Below are positions 1 to 8,171 of a stretch of DNA of 47,875 nucleotides, in pieces (the stretch's first letter is position 1; every line of letters starts with the position of its first letter). The notes under the pieces are model-generated. The model was not told the origin of the DNA. It searched no databases and saw nothing but the letters and a program-made list of their open reading frames with translations. The stretch is from positions 1-47,875 of the forward strand of contig JALCCG010000168.1 of NCBI GenBank assembly GCA_023212695.1. The letters are read 5' to 3'. This DNA is from Sporisorium sorghi (Eukaryota; Basidiomycota; Ustilaginomycetes; Ustilaginales; Ustilaginaceae). Made by a program: the position numbers and the translations under genes.

Positions 1-640
1 GTCCTTCTTCACAGCCTGCTGGACCTCTCATGCCACCCATGCCACCATTCATGTAGCAGTTTAGTGTTGAATGAATCATCTCAGATGTGATGTTGACGAG
101 AGGAGGGGGACTTGTCTGTTGGTGAAAAAAATCCTCCTCCCACAGGTAAGGTCCCCCTGGAAATTTAGGAAATTCAACTTTCAGACCATCTCTCAGAGAC
201 AGTCAAAAATGCAAAAATCAACCGTCTCTCAGAGACGGTCTGAAGGTTTTCAGTTCGACACCTATGTGAATTCCACATCTACGTGAACTACGTTAATGCA
301 GTTCACGTAAAGTGAGGCTGCAGCCTCCTGCATGCCCTGCTCACCTGCCTTCGAGGTGGGAAGATTAGGCGTTTGCATGCGCATGTTCGTTGAGATCTGA
401 TCCTCGCATCGACGAACGCTTCTTGAGGTGTGGGATCGAAATGAAATCCTGCTCGTGTGCGTCCCAAACAACACAAGGGTGACAATGCAGCAAACACGAA
501 GGCCGCGAGGCAGCAGTGGCGGCCGCGCAGTGACGAGGTAAATTCTGCAGCCGATGCTGCTAACTCGCTCCTAAGCTGAGTCGACGAGCGTGATCTAGCC
601 CTTCTCACTCTCTCAGTTATCCTGATGTGAGTTTCGTGGA
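1..640. other. Gene-free left edge, repeat-rich
   Basis: No convincing gene is seen. Short open frames on both strands have no domain or coding character. On the minus strand a 17-codon open frame starts at 52 and runs off the left edge (Gly/Met rich), which is too short to call. The stretch holds the nested inverted repeats at 181-243 and a second hairpin at 280-309. It may be eroded transposon sequence, but no element end can be fixed. Confidence 0.4.
181..243. repeat. Nested palindromes / inverted repeat
   Basis: Positions 221-239 form a perfect palindrome with 9-bp arms around one central base (ACCGTCTCT-C-AGAGACGGT). A degenerate copy lies at 184-204, and 181-200 pairs with 224-243 as an imperfect inverted repeat. 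A further 9-bp inverted repeat (TACGTGAAC at 280-288, GTTCACGTA at 301-309) follows. This could be an end of a decayed element or a protein-binding site. Nothing here decides between them. Confidence 0.5.
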
Positions 641-897
641 TGCATGGCCCTCCCAGCTCATATAAAATGGGGGCACATGGTTGTGAAGTGGGTGAGTTGC
701 TTTCCGTTCTCTCAGACAATCTCGCCCTCTCGCACAAATTGTGTCGAGTGGTGTTGTACTCATAAACCTGAAAAGATGAGAGAGGGGACGATACTTAACC
801 CACAACCACGACCATTTGCTCCGTACCAGCCCCTCGCGCCACTTTTTCGCCATACGCCTGCCCTGTCCTCACCCAATCCCGCACTTTCCATCCGTCA
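641..897 (+). promoter_or_regulatory. E1 upstream region (TATA box and shared GTGGGTGAGT block)
   Basis: A good TATA box (TATAAAA, 661-667) lies about 230 bases before the E1 start. The block GTGGGTGAGT at 688-697, followed by a TTTC/CTCTC-rich stretch, recurs upstream of E2 (1852), E3 (4757) and E4 (6052). The second shared block with TGACGTG is not recognisable here, so E1 appears to carry only half of the family promoter. Confidence 0.45.
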
Positions 898-1422
898 ATG
901 AAGCTGCATCTAGCCAAGCTCGTGCTCGTCTGGCTGGTAGTCCTTGCTACCTGCAGCCGAGCAGTCATCCCGGAGGAGGAAGCGCTCCAAGAAATGGATT
1001 CCATTCAAGGCGATATCGACTTGCTTTTGGACCACCACGCCCGCCAAGTCGCTCGCGAACGATTCGCAGAAGTCGTAGCCACTGCCAACCGCTATTTGGG
1101 CGAAGCTGCGGGCGTTCTCATCCCCGCCCGCCCCTGGCCTCGAGACCCAGGTCAACTGCAAAACACATTTGAGGCGTACCTCCGCCTACCTGATCCAAAA
1201 CGTGTGTATTTGGGCAGGCATGGCGACTATATGCTGTTTGGCGTGCCCTGGCCGGTTCGTTGGGATGGCGACGAGCAGGCGAGCAGGCATATCTTCATCT
1301 TTGGTACCCATTATACGCAGAGCGAAAGGAAACCGTTTGGGTTTGCAAATTTCAGAACTTCCAATGCAGTGAGTGATCCAGAGGCTTTTGAGGACGAGGC
1401 GAGACGGCGCCGTCGCTCGTGA
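898..1422 (+). CDS. Small secreted effector-like protein E1
   Basis: A 174-residue protein and first member of the five-gene family. Residues 1-22 are a clear signal peptide (KLVLVWLVVLATCSRA), so the product should enter the secretory pathway. The mature part has no cysteine. It carries the family core: YLGRHGDYMLFGVPW near residues 103-117, a G-rich turn, a hydrophobic strand HIFIFG, then PFGFAN near 145-150. The C-terminus differs from the other members and ends in a run of arginines (ARRRRRS). The start is chosen because the signal peptide begins there, as in the paralogues. No enzymatic motif is seen. By analogy to smut gene clusters it is probably a host-directed effector, which is inference. 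It is more divergent from E2-E4 than they are from each other. Confidence 0.8.
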   Translation: MKLHLAKLVLVWLVVLATCSRAVIPEEEALQEMDSIQGDIDLLLDHHARQVARERFAEVVATANRYLGEAAGVLIPARPWPRDPGQLQNTFEAYLRLPDPKRVYLGRHGDYMLFGVPWPVRWDGDEQASRHIFIFGTHYTQSERKPFGFANFRTSNAVSDPEAFEDEARRRRRS

Positions 1423-1851
1423 ATCGAACGAGAAAGCATTGGGACTCGCGGGTAGAGATCCTTGGGCTGTTCGGCCAACGCTCGCGAGACCGTACCGCAC
1501 GAAGACTACTGTGAGTGCCCCATCAGGTGTTTGTATCTTCTCTCCACACAGCATGAGAATCTCGTGGTGCACACGTCTCAGCTCAGCGTGGTGTAAGTCA
1601 ATGTTGAGGGCAAAAGATGAAGTTGCAGCCCGACCGGTATGTGAGATCCAAGAGCTCGAGAAGGCTACCTCGGATGCGAAATGGCGCTGGGCGGGCGCGA
1701 AAGCGAGCAACAATAGTTCGGACTCATATCGAGACATGTTGCCAGAACCGCTGCGCCGTCACTTGCCAAGCAAATCATAAAGGTGACACGGGCCAAAGAG
1801 AAAAGACGGGCATTACATATAGCAGAGATGGATGAGGGACACAATCACGAA
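1423..1851. other. E1-E2 spacer
   Basis: Open frames on both strands overlap here (for example 1373-1780 on plus) but show no signal peptide, domain or family core. The segment from about 1790 resembles the sequence that precedes the shared promoter block of E3 and E4, so it is the start of the duplicated unit rather than a gene. Confidence 0.4.
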
Positions 1852-2101
1852 GTGGGTGACTCATGCCTTCGCCCTCTCGCTCTCTCACAGGCTGCATCAT
1901 TGGCTCATTGTCAACTCAAGTCAGTTCCGACCTTACAAATGGGTGCTTTGGCGATGGCCGCACAAAAGGAGTCCCCACCCCCCCGCTCTCCCCACACTTG
2001 TCAAGCAACAGCGCTGGGTTGATAGGGACGTGGCGTTGTTAGGAAATGCTGACGTGCTTTCGTGGTTTCCTGACCGGCGAGAGCCTGGTGCTGAAAAGGT
2101 A
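1852..2101 (+). promoter_or_regulatory. Upstream half of the E2 promoter, cut off by the transposon
   Basis: This stretch contains the shared block GTGGGTGAC at 1852-1860 and then the second shared block beginning GCTGACGTG (TGACGTG at 2050-2056), continuing through CCGGCGAGAG to CTGAAAAGGTA at 2091-2101. The same order is seen before E3 (4757, 4912) and E4 (6052, 6159). In those genes the block runs on directly into a TATA-like A/T stretch and the leader. Here it is interrupted at 2101 by the inserted element, and the leader resumes at 3994. Confidence 0.7.
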
Positions 2102-2103
2102 TA

Positions 2104-2131
2104 CAGTCGAACCTCTCATTTTGGCTCAATT
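2104..2131. repeat. Left terminal inverted repeat
   Basis: 28 bases, a perfect reverse complement of 3964-3991, directly inside the TA target duplication. Similarity beyond the 28 bases decays into A/T-rich sequence. Confidence 0.93.
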
Positions 2132-2246
2132 TATTTTTTAAAAATTCGGAAAATTTGCTGAATGCCATATGAGTGACATTAATGTCATATCTCAGCAGTA
2201 AGAACAGATATTGAGATGCGGAAATAAGATTTCAAAGCCTGTCATA

Positions 2247-3755
2247 CTACTTGTTTGATTGCTGAGTGAGACGAGAGGTACAGAGAGCCAGAGACTCCTG
2301 GACAGGTTGAGTAAGGAGATCTTGGCTGGCCAGTATGTCCTGGGCTGCCTTCAGGATCTGAATCTGCTCCTCCACTGCTCCTGCTGTGCCTTGGAGGCGC
2401 TCTGGTGGTGTTGAGGGACTGCCAGGAGGAGTAGTCATCTCTTCTGGCTCTGACATCTCTTCCTCCTCTTCTCCAGGTGGTTCAACCACATCCTTGATGG
2501 TGACCTTTGTCAGCTCTCCAAGAGCTGCTTCAAGCTGGGCATCCAATGCATCTTCACCATCAATATCCTCCTCATCTGCATCACCATCCACCAGTCCAGT
2601 GTGCCTCCAGCAATTCCTGACTGTGCTGCCTTTGAACTCCCTCCAGATCTGTTGGCAGAGCCTCATGGCCATGAGAATGTCCATCTTGTATATGTCTGTG
2701 CTCCCCAGCTCTGCTTCCAAAAGTGCCTGTCCATATTGCCTTGCCCTGTAATGCTTTTTGAAAGCTGCAATGATCCCAGCATCCAGTGGTTGCATCCTAG
2801 AGGTGGTGTTGGCAGGCAGGAACTGAATGGTGATGTTGTGCAGCTCTGTGAGGGGTTCTTGAGGGGTTCCATGGCCAGAAAAGTTGTCCAAAAGAAGTAG
2901 AATCTTCCTTCCAGGGGTCTGCCCAGCATATCTATCCAGAGAGGAGAGCCAGATGGTGAAGATGGACCCAGTCATCCAGGCTGTGTTGTTGGAAGAGTAC
3001 TGAATGTCAAGATCCTCTGGTGTCTGCTTGTTGAAGGTCCTTGGTTGCTTGTGCTTGCCAATGAAGAGAGGCTCCAATCTCTCTGATCCAGTTGAGTTGC
3101 AGGCAAGGAGTATGGTGATCCTGGTCTTGTTCTTCTTGAGACCTGGGGCCGATCCAATGGTCTTGTTGGGAGGCATGTTGTAGAAGAGAGCAGATTCATC
3201 TGCATTGAAGATGTCTTGAGGCTGAAACTGCTGCAGGACCTCCCTGATTGCTGGCAACTCCCTGTTGATGATCTCCTGTTGAACACTGCCTGATTCCCCA
3301 TGTGCTGCTTGCTGCCTGAATGAATGTCTCTGATAGAACTTGTCCTGCCAGCCATTTGAGAACTTGACAGAAAGCTGCTGATCTTCTGGAAGGCCTCTGT
3401 TGATTCTTTGCTGGATGATCTGGCCTTGCTGTCTGATGAGTTGGCCATTGATCATGATGTTCCTGGACTGCTTGTCTTCCACCCATTCTGCCAGCTCCTT
3501 GTCCAGCTCTGCTGCTGCTGATGGATGCTTAGATTGGCTGCTAGATGACTGAGGCTAGTTGAGAATCCTGGAGATGGTTCTTCTGCTTGGTGTGTATGTG
3601 AGTTGAAAAGTTGATGTGGCCCATTCTGCAAGGTCTGAGAGGGTGTAAGCAGGATCTGCAGTCTTCTGAGTGCTGTAGTGCATCAAGAGAAGCTGCTTTT
3701 GGGCAGGAGAGAGGTTCTGGCTTGAGAGAGCAGGAGCCCTTGGTGACTTGGGCAT
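2247..3755 (-). pseudogene. Pogo/Tigger-like transposase, interrupted by one in-frame TAG
   Basis: The frame starts at the ATG 3755-3753 and ends at 2247, 502 codons including an internal TAG (codon 67, 3557-3555). Both halves are in the same frame, so a single stop is the only lesion visible. The N-terminal part looks like a helix-turn-helix (SDLAEWATSTF, SRRTISRIL). A CENP-B-like segment follows near residues 105-150. The catalytic DDE/D domain has D186 (FNADES), D290 (LLLDNFSGH) and D325 (MQPLDAG), spacing DD34D. The tail after about residue 385 is acidic and proline-rich. A product could still arise from the downstream part or by readthrough, but the N-terminal DNA-binding portion would be lost without readthrough. 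It is transcribed away from E2. Confidence 0.88.
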
Positions 3756-3963
3756 GGTGACTGAGCTTTCTGAGGGATGGTGGTGGTAAGAAGGCAAGTT
3801 GTGAATGCACTACGTAGCGCTGATCTATGGAAACAAGAAAAGGTATGGGAAGGTGGGGTTGACAATGCTCTGTGATGCATGGTGACCTGCAAAAGCTTTT
3901 TACGCCCCTATTTTTTTTTTGCGAAATTATCAGCTCAAAAATGCGACAATTTTTATCTTTTTG

Positions 3964-3991
3964 AATTGAGCCAAAATGAGAGGTTCGACTG
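3964..3991. repeat. Right terminal inverted repeat
   Basis: 28 bases, perfect inverted copy of 2104-2131, followed by the TA duplication at 3992-3993. It ends 90 bases before the E2 start codon. Confidence 0.93.
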
Positions 3992-3993
3992 TA

Positions 3994-4081
3994 AGTGAGC
4001 AGCAACGACCCACATCGAGTCTCAAAATTCCCCCTCGACCGCCTCTACCGACACTCCCTTGCCTTCTATCCGTCCACCGAG
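3994..4081 (+). promoter_or_regulatory. E2 leader, downstream half of the split promoter
   Basis: From AGCAGCAACGACC through CATCGAG to CCTCTACCGACACT and TTCTATCCGTC this matches the E3 leader (4974-5069) closely. The TATA-like TTTAAAAA present at the same place before E3 (4962-4969) is missing because the transposon lies there. Confidence 0.7.
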
Positions 4082-4585
4082 ATGCTTTTCCGCCCCGCAC
4101 AGGTAGTTCTAGCCTGGCTGGTCTTAGTCACCTGCTGCAGTGCTGCCGGTCCTCAGCAGCCCGTTCCTTGGGACCCAGAACGGGAAACGCGCCGCCTTCA
4201 AGAAATCATCGATGCCGTCAATAAGAATATCGAGAAGGACACTCATATACCTGAAGTCAGCTTTCTGTTGTATGGCACGATTTCGGACCCCTATGATCGT
4301 ACGGAGATTGAAGCTGTCCAGGAACACCTTAAAAAGGAAGACACGCCCCTAGTCAAATTGGGCAAGTTTCATGGCTCGCCGATCTTTGGGATGCCTATGG
4401 TTCGTAAGCAAGGCAACAGGGAATTAAACGGTCACATCGTGCTCCTCAAGAGAATCGGAAGCGACCCCTTGCGACTGATCGGGTTTGCAAACACTCGTTC
4501 TGGTATCGAGCATTGGCTTCGTGATGCTTACGAAAACCAACGCTTTGTCATGGCCCGTGATGTTCTTCAGGGCCGTTGGAACTAG
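4082..4585 (+). CDS. Small secreted effector-like protein E2
   Basis: A 167-residue protein. The signal peptide (VVLAWLVLVTCCSAA) is followed by a cysteine-free mature chain of about 147 residues. An N-terminal amphipathic helix (LQEIIDAVNKNI) precedes a second helix (IEAVQEHLKKED) and the family core LVKLGKFHGSPIFGMP, then a hydrophobic strand HIVLLKRIG and LIGFAN. The start is the ATG that opens the signal peptide. The frame is open further upstream, but no signal would then be at the N-terminus. It is closest to E3 and E4 in leader, signal peptide and 3' sequence. Its promoter is split by the transposon ending 90 bases upstream, so expression may differ from E3. Function is unknown; an effector role is inferred. 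Confidence 0.82.
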   Translation: MLFRPAQVVLAWLVLVTCCSAAGPQQPVPWDPERETRRLQEIIDAVNKNIEKDTHIPEVSFLLYGTISDPYDRTEIEAVQEHLKKEDTPLVKLGKFHGSPIFGMPMVRKQGNRELNGHIVLLKRIGSDPLRLIGFANTRSGIEHWLRDAYENQRFVMARDVLQGRWN

Positions 4586-4696
4586 CAAGATCCGCACACC
4601 GGGCGCAAATTTGTTTTTGGCTCTTCTCGCACGTCAATCATTACTATCGCGATAACGGCCAGCTAAGTCTGGCCCAACAATGGAGAGGTCGGACTA

Positions 4697-5069
4697 AGCA
4701 AAAGAAGGAGACGTGCATCACACGAAGAAGAGATGAATGGGAGCCGGAATCGACGGGTGGGTAAGTCACTTTCTTTCGCACGAAATGCATTCGCTCACTG
4801 CCACACAAAGTCAGCTGCTCCGCCCACCTCCCAGATTCATCGACAACCGCCGTGTGAAGACTGCCCCTAAACCTCGCTCTCCGCCCACCAACCAATATTG
4901 ACCAAAGGTGCTGACGTGCTTTTGTGATTCCTTGGCCGGCGAGAACGTGATGCTGAAAAGGTTTAAAAACCAGGCAGCAACGACCGACAGCGACCGACAT
5001 CGAGTGCCAAATTTTCCCCTCCTCGGCGGCCTCTACCGACACTGCCCCGCGTTCTATCCCTCAACCGCG
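4697..5069 (+). promoter_or_regulatory. E3 promoter, intact copy of the shared module
   Basis: A GCATCACACGAAG stretch (4714 on) is followed by GTGGGTAAGT (4757-4766), TGACGTG (4912-4918), CCGGCGAGAACGTG, CTGAAAAGG and the TATA-like TTTAAAAA (4962-4969), about 100 bases before the start codon. TGACGTG is the core recognised by CREB/ATF- and Hac1/XBP1-type bZIP factors, which is known. That such a factor acts here is inference. This copy shows what the E2 promoter was before insertion. Confidence 0.6.
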
Positions 5070-5579
5070 ATGACTTCCCTCTTCGCAAAGTTCGTGCTAG
5101 CCTGGCTGGTCTTAGTGACCTGTTGCAGTGCTGCTAATTTCTGGGAATTCGCTGATCCAGAAACGGATGAGGATGTGGTGAAAGATGTCATCAAGGCCGT
5201 TAACAGTTTTACTAGTCGACGATATGGTGTTCAACGTTTCAATCAGCTTGCCTTCCAGCACATTTGGCCTATTGACCCTCATCAGAGAGACGAAATGGGC
5301 GAGGCGGTGCAGCAGCACCTGTCGCAAGAAGACGTAAAAGTCGTCCGTCTGGGCGAGTACAAAGGCTCTTCGATATTTGGCATTCCTTGGTCACATACAT
5401 GGGAAGGTCACCAAATGGAAACCGATAATATCTTGCTCCTCAAGAAAGTCGGTCGCAATCCGATGCAGCCCGTCGGTTTTGCACACAATAGTCGTGGCAC
5501 CTACTACTGGCTCCATGACGCTCGATCGGACAATCGGGTTACGACCGCTGGCGAAATACGTCGGGGTCTGGATAACTAG
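5070..5579 (+). CDS. Small secreted effector-like protein E3
   Basis: A 169-residue protein. The signal peptide (FVLAWLVLVTCCSAA) is almost identical to that of E2 and E4. The mature part has no cysteine. It has an N-terminal helix (VVKDVIKAVNSF), a middle helix (MGEAVQQHLSQED), the core VVRLGEYKGSSIFGIPW, the strand NILLLKKVG and PVGFAH, and then a C-terminal helix with WLHDA. An in-frame ATG at 4950 lies before the TATA-like motif and is therefore probably not transcribed, so 5070 is preferred. The sequence after the stop (TAGCAA, then a TTGGCTGTTCTC-like stretch and CAATGGAGAGGTCGGAC-like end) matches that after E2, which supports tandem duplication. Molecular function is not recognised. 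Confidence 0.83.
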   Translation: MTSLFAKFVLAWLVLVTCCSAANFWEFADPETDEDVVKDVIKAVNSFTSRRYGVQRFNQLAFQHIWPIDPHQRDEMGEAVQQHLSQEDVKVVRLGEYKGSSIFGIPWSHTWEGHQMETDNILLLKKVGRNPMQPVGFAHNSRGTYYWLHDARSDNRVTTAGEIRRGLDN

Positions 5580-5989
5580 CAAAGAGCCACACACCTACCG
5601 CGAAAGCTCTTGGCTGTTCTCACACGGCAATCACTTCCATCGCAATAGCGACCAGCTAAGCCTGACCCAGCCATGGAGAGGTCGGACTGACTGCATCGGA
5701 AGAAGAGCTCCGAGGATTGCTGTTTGATCCACAACCTCTCCAACACCGAAAGAGCGGAGCTCGACTCAACGGCTTTGTAATTTCATGCCTCTTCTGTATC
5801 GGCTTTGCTCGTGTTTGTCTTCCTTAAGCTTCACCATCTCTGTAGTTGCAATGCAGTGCACTCCCTCTCTTATTTGTTCGAAGTGCAGATGCAAGCAAGA
5901 AAGGGCGGCGTCACATTGATGGAAGTTGCTAGAATCGCTGGCTCGAGACTTGCCAAGCTTCTGAATTACTGTACAAAGATCAAGACGAG
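5580..5989. other. E3 3' flank and spacer
   Basis: The first 120 bases resemble the E2 3' flank. The rest shows no open frame with family or domain features. Nothing else is recognised. Confidence 0.4.
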
Positions 5990-6334
5990 GAGTACAGAAA
6001 GGAGACCTGCATCACACGAAGGATAAATGAAAGAGGGACGTTTGTCATGAGGTGGGTCAGTCGAGCTCTTCTTTCTCAGACGCGCTCTCTCCCTCTCGCG
6101 CGAGCTGCATTGCTCCATTGTCAACACAACCCACCGACCAGCTTTGTTAGGGGGATGCTGACGTGGCATCGTGGTGTCATGGCCGGCGAGAGCGTGGTGC
6201 TGAGAGAAAGGTAAAAAATAAGGCAGCGACGACCGAGATCGAGTGCCAAATTTCTTTTCCTGCAACAACAGTCTCTAAAGACACGGCCTTCGATTCAGCC
6301 GTCCCTCTCAAACCTACCGACAACATCAACCGAG
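5990..6334 (+). promoter_or_regulatory. E4 promoter, shared module
   Basis: GCATCACACGAAGG (6009 on), GTGGGTCAGT (6052-6061), a CTCTCCCTCTC stretch, TGACGTGG (6159-6166), GGCCGGCGAGAGCGTG, a TATA-like TAAAAAATA (6212-6220) and GGCAGCGACGACCGA follow in the same order as before E3. The distance between the GTGGGT and TGACGTG blocks varies (about 200 in E2, 155 in E3, 107 in E4), so the two blocks are conserved more strictly than the space between them. Confidence 0.6.
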
Positions 6335-6814
6335 ATGACTTCCTCACTCGCAAAGCTGGTCTTAGCCTGGCTGGTCTTACTGACCTCCTGCCTTGCTGTC
6401 AATCCCCCGCAAATCCATTTGCTCAGAACAGTGGAAAACGATTACCTGCAAACGTTCATCGATGCTGCCAATCAAAACGTCTTTGGTGTCATTCAAGATA
6501 ATCCCCGCATTTTGACGTTCGGAAAAATTTGGGAACAACAACTAACGGCTGCAGAAGTCCAGGAACGCCTTATAAATAGAGATATAGACCTAGTTCAATT
6601 GGGAACGCATCGTGGTAATCCGATCTTTGGGGTGCCTCTTGTGGTTCACTGGCAAGGCGACCAGCGTGGCCACAATTACATCTTGCTCCTCAGGAAAGTG
6701 GGTCGCGACCCGTTGGAACCGCTCGGTTTTGCATACACTCCTGGAAGCGTCGACAATTGGCTTAATGATCCCTTTGTCAGAAATCGCCTTGTGAAGGTCC
6801 GTCAGATTGTTTAG
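6335..6814 (+). CDS. Small secreted effector-like protein E4
   Basis: A 159-residue protein, the shortest member. The signal peptide is MTSSLAKLVLAWLVLLTSC. The mature chain has no cysteine. A helix (LQTFIDAANQNVF), a second helix (AAEVQERLINRD), the core LVQLGTHRGNPIFGVPL, a strand YILLLRKVG and PLGFAY follow in family order, with WLND in the C-terminal helix as in E2 and E3 (WLRD, WLHD). No transmembrane segment, catalytic motif or repeat is seen after the signal. The family relation to E2 and E3 is firm from order of motifs and shared flanks; an effector role is inference from signal peptide, size and clustering. Confidence 0.83.
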   Translation: MTSSLAKLVLAWLVLLTSCLAVNPPQIHLLRTVENDYLQTFIDAANQNVFGVIQDNPRILTFGKIWEQQLTAAEVQERLINRDIDLVQLGTHRGNPIFGVPLVVHWQGDQRGHNYILLLRKVGRDPLEPLGFAYTPGSVDNWLNDPFVRNRLVKVRQIV

Positions 6815-8171
6815 GGACGCTATAAGTAGCAAGGTCCGCGCTTAAGTGAGCAGAAGCTCTATCGCTCTATGGGCTGTTACGCTCACGCTCACAGAACTGT
6901 AGACAGCGCGCGCTTGACCGTCCCGTAAAAAACCCAGCGTTGACACGAATCACTCCACTGCTCAACAATCACCGAGCCAACACAATCGATGCCTTGTACG
7001 CAACTTGAAAGCTCTGTTAATCCTCTGAGCAGAAATGTAGTCAGGTATCGCGAGTAAGTGGGTCCAAAATTGCGAGTTCCTCCATCTAGCGGGACACCCA
7101 ACAGAGCAGCCCCTGTGAACGACCAATGCTTGATTTCCTTTTCGCGGACTTCCGTATCTTGGGCTGCTTCGATACGATGAAACGACGGACAGAGACCTGG
7201 AAAGACATCTCCAAGTGAAGCCGCAAAAGTGGGCCAATGCAAGAAAATGCAAGGATTCTTTGTCGGCGACTTTTCAAAGACTTTGCTGACGACGCCGTAG
7301 ATACGTGGCTGAGCAGAGCGATGGACCCGCCTTCTGGTCCCGGGGTCGAGACTTACATCGCGTTGTGACGAGGCGTGATGCGTCTCTGTCACTGAGTGCA
7401 AGCTGAGATCCTAGTTTGAAGTGTCACTATTCTTGGTGTGACTTGCACCTTCACAGAAATGAGAAGCTGGGCGTTTGAACAACTAATTGCGGCAATATGT
7501 GACATTAGCTGTGTTGTGCACAGCAGTGATAAATGGTGAGGTCGGTTCCACCCGCCTTCAGCCCATCTGCTCGGACGATCTCGGCGTGATGTCACGACGA
7601 TGATGCACTTCGCCCCTACGATGCAGCATGTGCGGCAGAGATGAGGTCCCCACTTACTGACAATGCCATTGTCTGAGGGAGATTGTTTGTCCACTTGCAA
7701 TATCATTGTTCGAAGGCAATTGTTTGACCACCATCAATGGCAACAGGTCGTGTAATGAGAGCTCTTTCTGCACCAACGATGCAGACGACGCAATGCAATG
7801 AAACCGCCTCCCGCCAACCTCAAATTGCACAGTGACTGGCGATGGCTTGCAATTGGGCGATTCAACGTGGCAAAATCCACTCGCCGTCAAATCCCCAGCT
7901 CGGACCGACCCAGCGAACTGTCGCAACAATAATGCACTCGGCCCCTCAGAGATGAGATGCCCACTCGCTCGGTTTGTCATTGTCCCAGGGCAACTGCTTG
8001 CTGACCCAGCGTCCCCCGAAAGGTAGTCCCGAAAAAGTTAGAGGGCCCCACATCGAAAATCGAGTTACCAGATCATCCCTCCATCATCCTCTCTCACGCC
8101 TTCCACGCCTCTCTTCATCTTCCCCCCAAATACTCTCTCGAGGCCAACTCATCGACGGTCGTGATTCACCG
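6815..8171. other. E4-E5 spacer (1.36 kb)
   Basis: A minus-strand open frame at 6889-7401 (170 codons) contains GAALLGVPL, faintly like the family core, but lacks a signal peptide and GFA and is not called. The segment about 7600-7700 is imperfectly repeated at about 7928-8006. The E5 leader lies at the right end. The TGACGTG module is not seen before E5; an AACGTGG lies near 7864. Confidence 0.35.
7599..8006 (+). repeat. Diverged direct repeats in the E5 upstream region
   Basis: A run with TGCACT...GCCCCT, AGAGATGAG, CCCACT, CATTGT and AGGG-ACTGTTTG-like words at about 7599-7695 recurs in the same order at about 7928-8006, with a shorter copy of the CATTGTTCGAAGGCAATTG portion at 7703-7733. 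Identity is partial. It looks like an old local duplication in the E5 promoter area. Confidence 0.4.

Larger units (their letters stand above)
2104..3991. mobile_element. Pogo/Tigger-type DNA transposon, 1,888 bp
   Basis: The element is bounded by perfect 28-bp terminal inverted repeats (2104-2131 and 3964-3991, beginning CAGTCGAACCTCTC) and flanked on both sides by TA (2102-2103 and 3992-3993), the target duplication expected of the Tc1/mariner-pogo superfamily. It carries one transposase gene on the minus strand with a DD34D triad. Removing the element joins CTGAAAAGGTA to AGTGAGCAGCAACGACC, which matches the uninterrupted promoter of E3. The insertion is therefore defined to the base. Intact ends and one lesion in the gene suggest a fairly recent arrival. 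Confidence 0.93.

Noticed and set aside
1373..1780. 135-codon plus-strand open frame after E1
   Set aside because: No signal peptide or family core, overlaps the E1 end, and the region resembles the duplicated promoter flank.
3981..3993. GGTTCGACTGT as a tRNA B-box
   Set aside because: It is part of the transposon terminal repeat, occurs identically at the other end, and no cloverleaf or A-box fits. No tRNA or rRNA gene was found in the window.
4950..5069. N-terminal extension of E3 from the ATG at 4950
   Set aside because: The ATG lies upstream of the TATA-like motif and would bury the signal peptide; E4 shows no equivalent.
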